DNA from: Jackrogersella multiformis | Lineage: Eukaryota; Ascomycota; Sordariomycetes; Xylariales; Hypoxylaceae | Assembly: GCA_902806575.1 (NCBI GenBank) | Contig: CADCXD010000004.1 | Location: 3,162,001 to 3,226,000, forward strand | DNA length: 64,000 bases | Direction: 5' to 3' | Shown: piece by piece, positions 12,116-22,630 of the stretch | Position numbering within the stretch: the first letter of the stretch is position 1 | Layout of the letters: every line of letters starts with the position of its first letter | Position numbers and translations under genes: made by a program | The notes under the pieces: model-generated | Seen by the model: the letters and a program-made list of their open reading frames with translations, nothing else | Databases searched by the model: none | What the model was told of the DNA's origin: nothing

Positions 12116-12265
12116 GGCCGGGTTGGCTCAGCGGATACTCACTGCCTACCCAATGCTTGTTGCTATAACATCACTACATATGCTTGTTGCTATCTCCGCT
12201 TCCCCCTTCCACAGGTGGTGAGTGTCCGCTTGGGGGTTTGATTCCCCGACCGGTCCTCTCTTTTT
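12116..12265 (+). ncRNA. tRNA-like Pol III unit (pseudo-tRNA or SINE head)
   Basis: A near-perfect A box TGGCTCAGCGG (12124-12134) and a B-box-like GGTTTGATTCC (12235-12245) lie about 100 nt apart, followed by a T5 run at 12261 and a longer T run soon after, as in Pol III transcription units. GGCCGG at the 5' end can pair with CCGGTC after the T arm (one G-U). The T arm GGGG-TTTGATT-CCCC forms. There is no normal D or anticodon arm. Instead AGCGGATACTCAC (12130-12142) pairs over 13 bases with GTGAGTGTCCGCT (12218-12230), closing a 75-nt loop that holds a 14-base direct repeat, ATGCTTGTTGCTAT, at 12153 and 12180. It could be a tRNA-derived SINE head, a disrupted tRNA or a novel small RNA. Confidence 0.45.
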
Positions 12266-12368
12266 GCCTTTTTTTCCTTGTGCTCCTTGCCTGCTCCCTT
12301 ATAGCCGAGCCTCGATTGACATTTATAGACGCATAACTCAATAGCATATTAACTTTGCCCTTTTCCAT

Positions 12369-12884
12369 GAGTGATACTACTTGCAGATTGGTTTTTGTGA
12401 CAGCTGCCAACAGCTGCGCATCACCTGCGCAGCTATTTTCATTGCCATTATTTCTATACGCCAACTTTTTTTTAACCTTTCGTATTTTCATAGCAATAAC
12501 TCTTTTTATACATGTTTTTGCTTTATTCCTTTATAATGATTACTATAACCGATAACCTTGCCGTCTCGACATTAAAACTGTTTATTTTTAATTTAGAAGG
12601 CCAAGAGGCCTCAGAGGCCCTGGAAAGCTTTAAGGCGACAACAAAGTCTCCTGCTGCAAAGGACTATATTATCGCAAAGCCTGCAGAGATGCGTACGGAG
12701 CTGCGTATGCGTCCGATGCGACGGCCGTTTCTTATAATGTTAGAAGATTAGTTTAAATACGATTGGGTGAAAAGGTAGTGTCTGAAAAATTGCAATGAAC
12801 ATAGGTGTGCAGGTGGTGCGCAGTTGTTGGCAGCTGTTCTAAGAACCAATCTATAAAAACCCCAATCTGCAAGTAACATCACTC
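12369..12884. repeat. Fold-back element: imperfect inverted repeats around an AT-rich core
   Basis: The left arm 12369-12428 and right arm 12810-12884 are inverted copies. They share GAGTGAT, TACTTGCAGATTGG, ACAGCTGCCAACA, CTGCGCA and CACCTGC; the right arm carries about 15 extra bases in the middle. The left arm also ends in its own 9-bp hairpin AGCTGCGCA-TCACC-TGCGCAGCT. The 381-base core contains an open frame of about 60 codons without recognised homology. The architecture suggests a non-autonomous DNA transposon or fold-back relic. Target-site duplications are not clear. It starts about 100 bases downstream of the tRNA-like unit. Confidence 0.6.
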
Positions 12885-14054
12885 TTTTCCATGACTTTAC
12901 CTTCTTCGAGATCATAAACAAACATGCGATTTCGTCAGTGACATTATCACCTCTATTATCGTTGCCAAAATTGATTTAGAATGTCTCTAAGTATTTCAGG
13001 GTTTTGTTTAATTATCATGAATCAGGGTTAGGTCCAGGATTAGATAGGTACTACGTTCTGACAATGAAGGGATTGGCAATGTTTCGTGGTTTTGTATTAA
13101 AAAGAGAATATTGGACAGGCAGGTAGTACTTTTATTTATATACAGATCTGTAGCATCCTCATACAAATACTAAGTACTGTGGGCCTGTTCCCAATTGCCT
13201 ACACAGTGGCTAATTAATCCGTAAAATCTTCTCCTTAAATCTAAATCTATTCAGTCTAGAGATTATCGAATAGCATCAATAATTCTGACATTTCAAATTC
13301 TCCGACCTGCTCTAACTTTATTATTACAGGTGGTGTTTCCCGGCATGATAAAGCTGACCGTATGTGTAAGGGCCGGTTATTTTCGGCCGATATGGTTACA
13401 TACACCGACGTAACTTAACATACAATTATAATTACTCTTAGTTTCAAAGAACAGCCTCTCTGCCGTTCCTCAAAAATTTTCAATCTTCTAAGACGTTAAC
13501 TCAATAAATAGTATACTGTATATTAAACAAGTCGAACTAGATTCATCCGAGAGTGCAAGTGAGAAAGGAATAGGTAGTTCTATCTCTAAGGTCCGAACTA
13601 GGATATGCTTGGTTAAGACACATGATACTACGAGCTATACTGGATATGTTCTTCTCGATCTTTCTTTAGCTACCTACTTAAGTATCGAGATCTATCACAT
13701 ACGATAATGTAAGCCATGTTCTAAATATTCATACATCTAACCTAGCTGATATCGATGGCTTATATCTCATCATGTGGCTTCACCGAGGAAGGCGCGGTTT
13801 CTCATTTAGGTAATCCCGGCGGCACACAATGCCGGAAGACGCGGTCTCATGTTACCTTAGCTCCGGCCGCTGCCGCTTTGTAGCTTCCCAGCTTACCCTT
13901 CTTTTAAAATATGTAATTTCTCGCCCAATCGTCCAGCCCACGAGCTATGCGGAAATACCCCATCCCATGCAACATTTAAATACAATTTCCCTGATTGGCG
14001 ATCCCTCCACTACACTAAAGACCCTAGATAGCGACAATTTTACATATGATACCG
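12885..14054. other. Intergenic, upstream of the acid phosphatase
   Basis: About 1.2 kb of AT-rich DNA. A frame of 90 codons starting at ATG 13829 is open but resembles no protein I know and overlaps the phosphatase promoter, so I did not call it. Confidence 0.5.
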
Positions 14055-14062
14055 CACGTGGG
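14055..14062 (+). promoter_or_regulatory. PHO-type bHLH site CACGTGGG upstream of acid phosphatase
   Basis: CACGTGGG lies 116 bases before the phosphatase ATG. This octamer is the high-affinity Pho4 site of budding yeast phosphate promoters, and Neurospora NUC-1 binds the same CACGTG core. Its position before a secreted phosphatase suggests induction by phosphate starvation; that regulation is inferred. Confidence 0.55.
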
Positions 14063-14177
14063 TTTCGGGTTCGTCAGCCAAATAGAACGGGTGCGTTATA
14101 AATACCTTGAATCTTGGTAGATCTCGAATTTTTAGGTAAGGTTGAGCTATTAGACTTCTTGGCACTTTATTCCTACA

Positions 14178-15737
14178 ATGGCGCACTTCTTTGCGTCCAT
14201 CAAGAGGTTGCCATTCTTGGCCGCTTACGTTATTGCTGGAGCCAGCTATCCAACGAAACCTGCTGACTTGACAACTCCAGTTCAACAGCGTCTTGCTATT
14301 AACGGTCCTAATGGTAAGTCAATCAGATATCTTGAAGCTATTATATGGCTTACTAACGTGGCGCCACTCCTTTCAGCCATATCTATCGGTTGGAATACAT
14401 ATGAGAAGTTAGATCGGCCGTGTATCCAGTATGGCACATCAAGTGAATCACTTGCCTCGGAGGCTTGCTCGAACTCCTCGGTTATGTATGCTACATCACG
14501 TACTTATTCCAATGCCGTCACTCTCACGAATCTCTCACCGGCCACTACATACTATTATAAGATAGTCTCCACGAATTCTAGCGTTGAACACTTCTTCAGT
14601 CCGCGGGTAGCCGGTGACACAACCCCTTTTGCCATGAACGCCGTTATCGACATGGGAGTCTACGGAGCTGATGGGTACACCATTCAAATGGACGAGACCA
14701 AGAGAGATTTGATTCCCACTATTGACCCGTCGCTAAATCACACCACCATCAACCAACTAGCTAATACTGTCGACGACTACGAGTTTATTGTGCATCCCGG
14801 CGACTTCGCCTACGCCGACGATTGGTATCTCAAACCCAAGAACGTTCTCGACGGTGAGGACGCTTTCCAGGCCATCCTGGAGACGTTCTACGACCAGCTC
14901 TCGCCGATCTCCGGCCGCAAGGCATACATGGCCAGCCCCGGTAACCACGAGGCGGCCTGCCAGGAGATCCCCTATACGACGGGCCTGTGTCCCGCAGGGC
15001 AGAAGAACTTCACGGACTTTATGACGCGCTTCGGCGAGACCATGTCGACCGCTTTCCCCTCCACTTCGGGGGTCCAGGCCGCCAAGATCAACGCCAACAA
15101 GGCGCAACTGCTGGCGAAGCCCCCTTTTTGGTACTCGTTCGAGTACGGCATGCTGCACTTCGTCATGATCAACACCGAGACCGACTTCGACGACGCGCCA
15201 GATGCGCCCGGGGGGTCGGCGGGGCTCAACAGCGGACCGTTCGGTATTGCAAACCAGCAGCTCGAGTTCCTCGAGGCGGATCTCTCGTCGGTCGACCGCG
15301 CCGTGACGCCGTGGCTCGTCATAGGCGGCCACCGGCCATGGTACACTACTGGTGGGAATGGATGCGACTCGTGCCAGGCTGCGTTCGAGCCGCTCCTCAA
15401 CAAATACGGCGTCGACCTTGCCATCTTCGGCCACGTGCACAACTCGCAGCGGTTCCAGCCCGTCTACAATAATACCGTCGACCCCAAGGGCATGAACGAT
15501 CCCGCTGCCCCGATGTACATCGTGGCCGGCGGCGCGGGCAACATCGAGGGTCTCAACTCGGTGGGCAGCAACGTGTCGTTCAACTCCTTCGCGTACGCCG
15601 ACGACTTCAGCTACGCCAAGATCAACTTCTTGGACGCGAATAATATGCAGGTTGATTTCATCAAATCTACTACCGGTGAGGTTTTGGATACTTCCGTCTT
15701 GCATAAGTCGCACCAGCAGCAATTCGTTGTCCAGTGA
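14178..15737 (+). CDS. Secreted purple acid phosphatase (metallophosphoesterase)
   Basis: Two exons, 14178-14313 and 14377-15737, give 498 aa. The 63-nt intron has a GTAAGT donor, TACTAAC branch and TTTCAG acceptor; being in frame, it leaves the unspliced frame open. The N-terminus has a basic start and hydrophobic stretch (FLAAYVIAGAS), a likely signal peptide. A fibronectin-like domain (about 45-125) precedes the dinuclear metal core: IDMG (about 136), GDFAYAD (about 187), GNHE (about 234), GGHRPWY (about 362) and GHVH (about 397). The order and spacing are those of fungal purple acid phosphatases, which hydrolyse phosphomonoesters outside the cell or in the vacuole. The first motif has Ile where Gly is usual before Asp. 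Several N-x-S/T sites fit secretion. GC content rises sharply from about 14780 to 15640. Confidence 0.92.
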   Translation: MAHFFASIKRLPFLAAYVIAGASYPTKPADLTTPVQQRLAINGPNGKSIRYLEAIIWLTNVAPLLSAISIGWNTYEKLDRPCIQYGTSSESLASEACSNSSVMYATSRTYSNAVTLTNLSPATTYYYKIVSTNSSVEHFFSPRVAGDTTPFAMNAVIDMGVYGADGYTIQMDETKRDLIPTIDPSLNHTTINQLANTVDDYEFIVHPGDFAYADDWYLKPKNVLDGEDAFQAILETFYDQLSPISGRKAYMASPGNHEAACQEIPYTTGLCPAGQKNFTDFMTRFGETMSTAFPSTSGVQAAKINANKAQLLAKPPFWYSFEYGMLHFVMINTETDFDDAPDAPGGSAGLNSGPFGIANQQLEFLEADLSSVDRAVTPWLVIGGHRPWYTTGGNGCDSCQAAFEPLLNKYGVDLAIFGHVHNSQRFQPVYNNTVDPKGMNDPAAPMYIVAGGAGNIEGLNSVGSNVSFNSFAYADDFSYAKINFLDANNMQVDFIKSTTGEVLDTSVLHKSHQQQFVVQ

Positions 15738-16438
15738 CCGAGGTCGTTGATTTGACTATCTAGCTACATCATTTTACATATTGTATATCTTAATTCTAGA
15801 TAATACATAATACACACCTAAGTTACGAGATTACATAGGTATATAGCTCTCTAGTATCGGATGACCTAGCGATCCCCGGCGTATCTAAAGCAATTGATGA
15901 GTATGCATAGCTTGGCTAATATAATTAGGCTTTTTTTAATTTCACGGACTTATATGTGATCTCATCTAGTGTCATATAAAGAAAGATAATAATCAGTAGG
16001 TTTGCGGTACTTCATGCTAAGCCCTAGATTCTCTAGCAAATATAGTGATAATATATCACGTAATTACGATTATTGCAGAGAAAACGTACCAAACCTCATA
16101 GGTACCTAGGTACCCGAAGCAAACCAGGGAGATCATCGGTTTTTTTGCTAGGGTCAAGTTGGTTTATAAGTGTTCCAATTCCGCTGGAGCGTTATAGATG
16201 AAGATTGGGTTTGGCGACACCGGTCTCTAGATAAGTCAGCCTTGGGTCTTCCCGAAGCTTTCCTAGCGAAGTGTACACATGGGCAACGTTTCACGTAGTA
16301 ATAAAAAGGGGAAAGGGAAATCACTCAGAACGAAAGTGGTTTATTCAGTATGCATTCCCCATTGCTGCTTCATACCAACACCAAAGACTCCATCATCCAC
16401 ACTTCCGTGCCTATGCTACGTATGACTGCCCATTGAAT
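15738..16438. other. Convergent intergenic spacer
   Basis: About 700 AT-rich bases between convergent genes. TACCTAGGTA lies at 16103-16112. No gene is supported; the open frame on the + strand across 16271-16777 is the antisense shadow of the next gene. Confidence 0.6.
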
Positions 16439-17078
16439 TCAAACTTTGAGTTCCGCGAGCTCCTTCTCAGCCGCCTCAAGTTTCTGGCGAACATCTTCGG
16501 TCTTCTTGACTTGGTGATCAAGAAGTTCATAGTAGAACTTGATGACATTGTCCACACACTCCATGCCCTCGGGATCATCGCGAGCGAGAATCTTTTTCGA
16601 CAGTTCCACGATCTCCAGACGCTGCTTCGTGACCTTGGCCTTCATATTGAAGATCTTTGTCGCATCCTTGAAAAGTCTCTCGTTGATAGTCTTCTTAGCC
16701 TTAGCATGGTCGTTCTTCAAGGTCTCGATCTCAGCACGGAGCTGGTCGTTCTCGGCTTGAATGCTATGATATTTTGATAGCATTGGTGCATGGCTGATGT
16801 CAGGCTGATCGCCCCCAGCCTGGACAGATTCGGAAGTCGGGGCCTATATGGCTAAGTTAGGAAAGCAGTTTCATCAAAAATCAAGCTCACAAGTCCAAGC
16901 ATTTATCAGAACTTACCAAGCTGGATTGGTTGGATTGATACTGCTGCTGTGAAGCATATCGTGAACTGCCGCGACCACGACCACGACCTCGATGAGCTCG
17001 GTATTTACCTCGACCTTGACCGTTATCATGGCGTGTTCCATCGGCACCGGCTTTAGAAGCACTCTGCTGGTGTTCCAT
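16439..17078 (-). CDS. RGR-rich coiled-coil protein, unknown function
   Basis: Two exons (complement of 16917-17078 and 16439-16843) with a 73-nt intron (GTAAGT donor) encode 188 aa. The ATG is the complement of 17076-17078. Residues 1-54 are Gln/Ser/Gly/Arg-rich with an RGRGRGRG run, the kind of segment that binds RNA and is arginine-methylated. Residues about 75-188 form one charged, heptad-like helix (for example LSKYHSIQAENDQLRAEIET) predicted to be a coiled coil. The C-terminus is the helix end, AEKELAELKV. I do not recognise the family. It is divergent from another coiled-coil protein gene 980 bases away. Confidence 0.75.
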
Positions 17079-18059
17079 CGTGAAGTTGCAAACAATGACC
17101 GTTGTCGTTGTTGATGTTGTGTTTTCTTTTCTTGGAAGCGGAAATGTGTCGATTTTAGTTGGCGTTCCTAAGGCAAGAAAAAGAGGGTTGACGAGGTTAT
17201 TTGAATTCAACACAAAATAATTTCTTGTTGATGTATTGTGTGGGCCAGTCGTGTGAGTACAGCGGTACAAGTAAATGTAAACGTCAAAACACGGTCGTCA
17301 CCTACCTAGGTACGTGATGACAGCTTGTACGTACTACGAATTGCAAGTAGGTACCTCCTATAGGGACCAAAAGGTATAGTTTTTAATAGTACTTGACGCG
17401 TCTTCAGCCTTTGTCGCGTCTGAATCACCAAGTTCGGATACTGCTGTGATTCTAAGGGGCATGTTTGCCTACATACTACTCTACGAGGTTTTGCTAGCTG
17501 GCATAGACAAATATTTGTACCATTTTATCACCATTGCTATATTTACCTTATATCCCGAGTCTATGATGTACATACCAAGCCTGTGAGGTTCTAGGGTATT
17601 CGGTGTCTTGAAAAATCCAAAACGCATTTTGTCAAACTAAAAGTGACTGTTCTATGGGACTGCTGAAGTATAAACAAGTATAGACAAGTAATACCTTACA
17701 GGTACCAGTAAGGCAAGGTAGCTACCTAGGAACAAATGCCATTCTTTCTCAATGTTTTCTGTCCTGGTCGTAATCAGTTCACGAAAGTTGACGCTGACAA
17801 AATCAACATTTTTTGTTCTCTATTATTCACCGTTAATTACGCATACTATCCTGCGTATTGCATGCCATCATCGCATCCCAGCTTTTCTTAATACCTTCAT
17901 TGATATTTCCACCTGTATGTATGATTATCGTCGTCTAAGACGACTGATTACATCCATAGTCTATCTCTTTACTCTTCTAGCTGTTTGTCTTGATTTACTT
18001 TGAACGCCGAATAAATTTCACGCCCTGCCAACATTTCGTCAACAACGACCCCAAAGAAG
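17079..18059. other. Divergent promoter region between two coiled-coil genes
   Basis: About 980 bases. TACCTAGGTA lies at 17302-17311 and related GGTACC words near 17350 and 17700. The part near 17750-18000 is pyrimidine-rich and probably the leader of the gene to the right. Confidence 0.55.
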
Positions 18060-19466
18060 ATGGCCTCTGATCCCTCGGGCTGGGAAGCTCAGGTTATCGG
18101 CACTGGCATCGAACAACAGGCCGGCCCTGATCTTAGCAGCAACGTCCAGGTAAGTTAAACAGATCCTATTTACCCTTTTAAATCAGCGCTGTTCCGCCTC
18201 CTCCCCTCTCTAATGGTTGTTTCTTTGGAATACACGTTCTTTTCATTATAGTAGAGCGTTGATGTTCGATCTGATATATCGATGAACAACGAATCCTGGC
18301 TGTTAACGCCACAGATACTGTCAATCAACTTTCTCACATATTCTCCCGTCTAGGAACATCAGCCAGTCCCATCAGAGGGTGTTCAGAATTTCGATCCCGG
18401 CAATGGTTCGAGCCATATCGCTTCTAGCTATCTAGAAAGCTCGGCTTCAGATACCAGCAATAAGACCGCGCCATCGCTGCCAAGTAACGAGGAATCATTG
18501 TCTAAATACAACTCAACACTTGCCGAGCCGCCATCCTCTCCATCCGTTACGACAAAGCAAGGTAACAATACTACCATAAAATGTCTATCAGCACGACTAC
18601 GACGTCTCGAGATTAAGGAGAAGAATAAGGCCCTGATCTCCAAGGGCGAGAGGTACCACGCAAAATTCAATCGCATAGAAAGAGACAGGGCAGGCACTCA
18701 GCAGGTGCTCGATTCTACTCAGAAACCCCAAGGTAGTCAAGGTAGCCAAGTGAAGGATAGTGTTCCCCGTAGACTATTTCAGGGCGATCTGGACTCGGTG
18801 TCTTCTCAAATCCCCGGAAGAGACCAGGAAGTTGATATTCCCGACAACGTGGAAAAGATTCAGGGCTATCGCGATGGCAAGAAGGTTCAGGACAAAAACA
18901 GAGACACCGAAGCCCCGAATGATCGCATAGCAGGACAGCAACCGCTATTTCGAGACGAGAAACCAGAGAGTCACATTAGGCTACCCGAGAAGCGTGATCA
19001 AGTGACTGAATGCCAGTCTAGCCTTATACGCAGCCTACGAAACCAAGTATTCGCAAAAGAGCTAGAGTATCTCGGAGTTCGCATGGAATCATTGACACTT
19101 CGAGCTGAGATCCAGTTGGGTAAACTGAAGGAGGCAGAGCTCGAAAGCGAGCTTAGGATCTCGAAGATGGTGGCATCTGAGGCCTTGCAACAAGAAGAAA
19201 AGCTGATGGTTCAGAATGCCAACTTAAAAATCGAGCTCGGAGAAGCCATGAAGAATTCCGAACGTCTCGAAGAGAAGCTCCAAGAGGAGCGTAATAGAAC
19301 TAATGATATTCGTAAGGAGATGGAAACTTGGAAGAACGAGGCAGCTGAGGGGCGACAGAGTGAGGAGAATCTTCTATGCCACCTTCAGGAGAAGAATGAA
19401 GATCTAGCCAAGCTGGAGAGGAGTATTTCGGAACTTAAAGACTGCATAGGCACATTGATCGCATAA
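18060..19466 (+). CDS. Coiled-coil protein, unknown function
   Basis: Exon 1 is 18060-18149 and exon 2 is 18354-19466; the 204-nt intron has a GTAAGT donor and GTCTAG acceptor and is in phase 0. The product is 400 aa. The N-terminal third is Ser/Pro/Asn-rich and probably disordered. Residues about 75-115 carry a basic helix (LSARLRRLEIKEKNKAL). The middle is polar and rich in Gln and Asp. From about residue 240 to the end a long Glu/Lys/Leu-rich coiled coil follows (for example QEEKLMVQNANLKIELGEAM). No catalytic motif or membrane segment is seen. The intron is longer than its neighbours', so a small extra exon within it cannot be excluded. Confidence 0.72.
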
Positions 19467-20789
19467 GGTGTATCTCCTGATGTTTGATATTGGGTCGTTG
19501 TTGGTGTTATTGCTGCGAACGAGTATCTGACATGGTGGTACCTGGGTACATAGCAAACTTGGGACAGTCTCTTGTGTGAATAATAAACATGAATTTGAAA
19601 TGTCGGCAAACACTATTATCTAAGGTCAACAGGGTAATTTGAGGTTGATTTGAGAGTGATTTGGATTTGAGGTTCACGAAAGAAAAGGGGAGAGGGGGTA
19701 AAAAGGGGGGTAAATCTCTAGAATCACAAACTCCACAAGGTACGTACCCAGCCAGCTGTAATGCCAAGCTCAACACTAGCAGCTGACTCACAGCTGGTAT
19801 GGACCGGGAATATTATGGACCTGGGCACTAGAGCGAACAGTGAGTGCGCTGCACAATAGCGGATAAAAATATACTGCGGTGAAAGGCCGAAATAGGTTAA
19901 GGGCGGGTCGGAAGCAACATTGATTGAAAAGAGTTTGCATTATGCATTGGGTTAGCAGGCTAGTGGCTAGCGTTAGGTACCTGAAGTATGAGGTACCTAT
20001 GAGGTATGAGGTATGAGGTATCCAAGTACCTAGTACCTAGTACCTAGGTATCTCGCTGATTTGATACTACCTACCGATCGCAGTGTGACTTGAACTTTCT
20101 GATTTTGATTTTCTCCCTCAGCCTTTTTAAAAATACTGGATACTTATTCCTTCTTCCCTTCTTCCCTTCTTTAACTTCTTTCAACATCTTCAACATCGAG
20201 AAAGCTGACCAGACAAGACCTGACAAGAAGAATATTAAGAAAACAGGACACCGAAAAAAGGAACAACCTATCAAGGAACACACAACTAACACAACTATTG
20301 ATGCGGCGAGCTGGTTTATCAAATTCTTTCCGATCGACAACAACATTAATTGATCTAGTCAAGCCAACTTCATCACTCCGCGCACTGATTGATTGACTGA
20401 TTGATTGCTTGCTTGCTTGATTGACGTATACATTGATCATTGAACACTTTGAACACTGCGTATCATCTATCATCTGTCGTCAAAGGCGTGCGATACTCCT
20501 AGGCACCTACTAGAGGTATCACTTCTCGCGATATCATCATATCATCCTCTTCTAAGGACTTCCAAGGTTCTTCTGCATGCACCGAAAGGAAAAGGACTAT
20601 TGTGTCATCTTCGTGTGCTATACCTTATACCTTACTTATCCTTATACCTTGGGTCTATAGGGCTAGACACTTCTAGGCCTTGATCTCATCAACAATACCT
20701 CTCGTTTCGTTGCCCAAGACATTACTTCCCTTTTGCAAGTGAATCTTTCGAATCTTTCGAGGCACAATTCATTATTGTCCGACAGCGCA
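19467..20789. other. Intergenic and 5' leader of the KH-domain gene
   Basis: About 1.3 kb. It contains a short tandem array near 19985-20050 and, from about 20090, a pyrimidine-rich stretch with short ATTGATTG and CTTGCTTG runs that looks like a long 5' leader. Open frames here give low-complexity Leu/Phe/Ser translations and are not credible genes. Confidence 0.55.
19988..20050. repeat. Short tandem repeats GAGGTAT and TACCTAG
   Basis: GAGGTA(C/T) units are followed by three head-to-tail TACCTAG units ending in TACCTAGGTA. The two arrays are related in sequence (GGTA against TACC), so the block can fold on itself. It shows how the window's common palindrome may arise from slippage. Confidence 0.7.
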
Positions 20790-22630
20790 ATGGCCGAGGC
20801 TCAGCCGAACATTCAGGCCATTCTCGCCGCTCTCGCGGGTATGTTACTATTTCCAACTTCCAACTTCCTACTACTCATTACCTCCCATCCTACCCTATCC
20901 TCTACCGTCTATCCTATCCCATCCCATTCCACACACACAATCCCCCCCTCTAATATCCCGGCTACATCGTTCCGAATCACACCTCTCTAACCATGCTAAT
21001 AATCCACAACAGCCCAATCCGGAGCCTCGACGACGCCGCCTTCGCAAGCCCAACCAGCCTATGTCGTCCCGGGCTACCAACAAGGCCCGGCGCCCAATCC
21101 CTACGGCGCAATGCCGTCAGCAATCCCAAACCAACCCCCAGCATACCCTGGTTATCCCGTGGACTTGAATGCCATCCGACCCGTCACATCGGGTACTATG
21201 AACCTGGGAGAGCTCGAGCGACTTCCTAAGGATGCCTATTCGCATGATGCGTCTCGTACTGCCCCTGGCAGACACTTTAGATCCCGTTCACGTTCTCCAC
21301 CATCGCGTCGTGATGTTCGTGAAAACGTCAATCCCTATCGGGATGAGAGACGCAATGATCGTGGTACACATGTCCGTGACTATGGTCGCGATCGTGATCG
21401 TTCCGAATCGCCCGATAATAGTGAGATCATTGATGTTGAATCCACCTTAGTTGGTTTGGTCATTGGCCGCCAGGGTGAGAATCTGAGACGTATTGAGTCC
21501 GAAACTTCGTGCAGAGTCCAGTTCTTGTCGTCTACCGGTGAGCAAGAAGCGTACCGCCAATGCAAGATTACCGGCCCCCGAGCTAGACGTGCTGAGGCCA
21601 AGGCCGCCATCAACAAGACCATTGATGACAGTGGCATGGGCGCTATTGCCCGGGCCGGTCTCGACAGACAGCCTCCGCCCCGCCGTGATGTCCGTACACC
21701 GAACCCCAATGCATTGCGCGATGGAGAAGAGTATGAGCAGATCGTGGTACCCGACCGTACCGTTGGTTTAATCATCGGCCGTGGAGGAGAGACCATAAGA
21801 GATCTACAAGAGCGTAGCGGTTGCCATATCAACATTGTAGGGGAGGACCAAAGCAACAATGGTCTGCGTCCAGTAAACCTGATAGGGCCACCCAAAGCAA
21901 CAGCTCTGGCCAAGACGATGATTATGGAGATCGTTGATAGTGATAACCATAGTAACAACAACACCAACACCAACAACGACGCCGGCAAGGTTCGTCAGCA
22001 GAGGCCTGACCATGCCCGTGACAACGCGCAGCAAGGTGGCCCGGACAGAATCAATGATTCCATCTTTGTGCCATCCGAGGCTGTCGGGATGATCATCGGC
22101 AAGGGTGGCGAGACCATCCGAGAGATGCAGAATACCACAAGCTGCAAGATCAACGTGACTACTTCGTCGGGGCCTAATGAAGTACAGCGTGAGATAGGTC
22201 TAGTGGGATCCCGTGATGCCATCGGTAGAGCTAAGCGAGCCATCGAGGATAAAGTCGAGGCAGTTGTGAGTCTTTCCCATTCCCGATATCACCGTAGACA
22301 AGTTGCTTACACACCCACAGCGACAGAAGAACAATGGAGGAAGCCAAGGCCGTCCAGGTCGTCCTCAGCATCGTCGTGATTGGGATAACCCCAGCTATGC
22401 TCAACAGAGCAGCCAAGCACCCGAGCCTGCTGCCGCCAGTAGTGCTACCGATCCCTATGCTGCATGTAAGTTCATCCAATTTTTACAGAGTGATCAGATC
22501 ACCTTTTCACCAATGAATCAAACTAACCCAGAATGTAGTCGGCGGATATAACCAATACCTCGCCCTCTGGTATCAGACCCTTGCTCAGCAGCAAGGAGCT
22601 GGCGAAACACCTCGCCATCCGGGAGCCTAA
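20790..22630 (+). CDS. Triple-KH-domain RNA-binding protein (FUBP/KSRP-like)
   Basis: Four exons (20790-20838, 21013-22265, 22321-22465 and 22539-22630) give 512 aa; introns have GTATGT, GTGAGT and GTAAGT donors. After a Pro/Gln-rich N-terminus and an RS/RD-rich stretch (SRSRSPPSRRD) come three KH domains, each with its GxxG loop: VIGRQGEN (about 165), IIGRGGET (about 271) and IIGKGGET (about 377). A basic Gly/Arg/Gln tail follows, and the last exon encodes YNQYLALWYQTLAQQQG, resembling the Tyr/Trp/Gln repeats at the C-terminus of animal FUSE-binding proteins. KH domains bind single-stranded RNA or DNA; likely roles are mRNA processing or stability. There is no enzymatic domain. The short first exon (16 codons) is supported by phase agreement across the first intron. 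Confidence 0.88.

Noticed and set aside
12116..12265. Canonical tRNA gene
   Set aside because: It has A and B boxes but no D arm or anticodon arm can be folded, so it is reported only as tRNA-like.
13829..14101. 90-codon ATG frame before the phosphatase
   Set aside because: It overlaps the predicted promoter and the PHO site, and the translation has no recognisable feature.
14757..15722. 321-codon open frame on the minus strand
   Set aside because: It is the antisense shadow of the GC-rich phosphatase core; the sense strand holds all metal-binding motifs.
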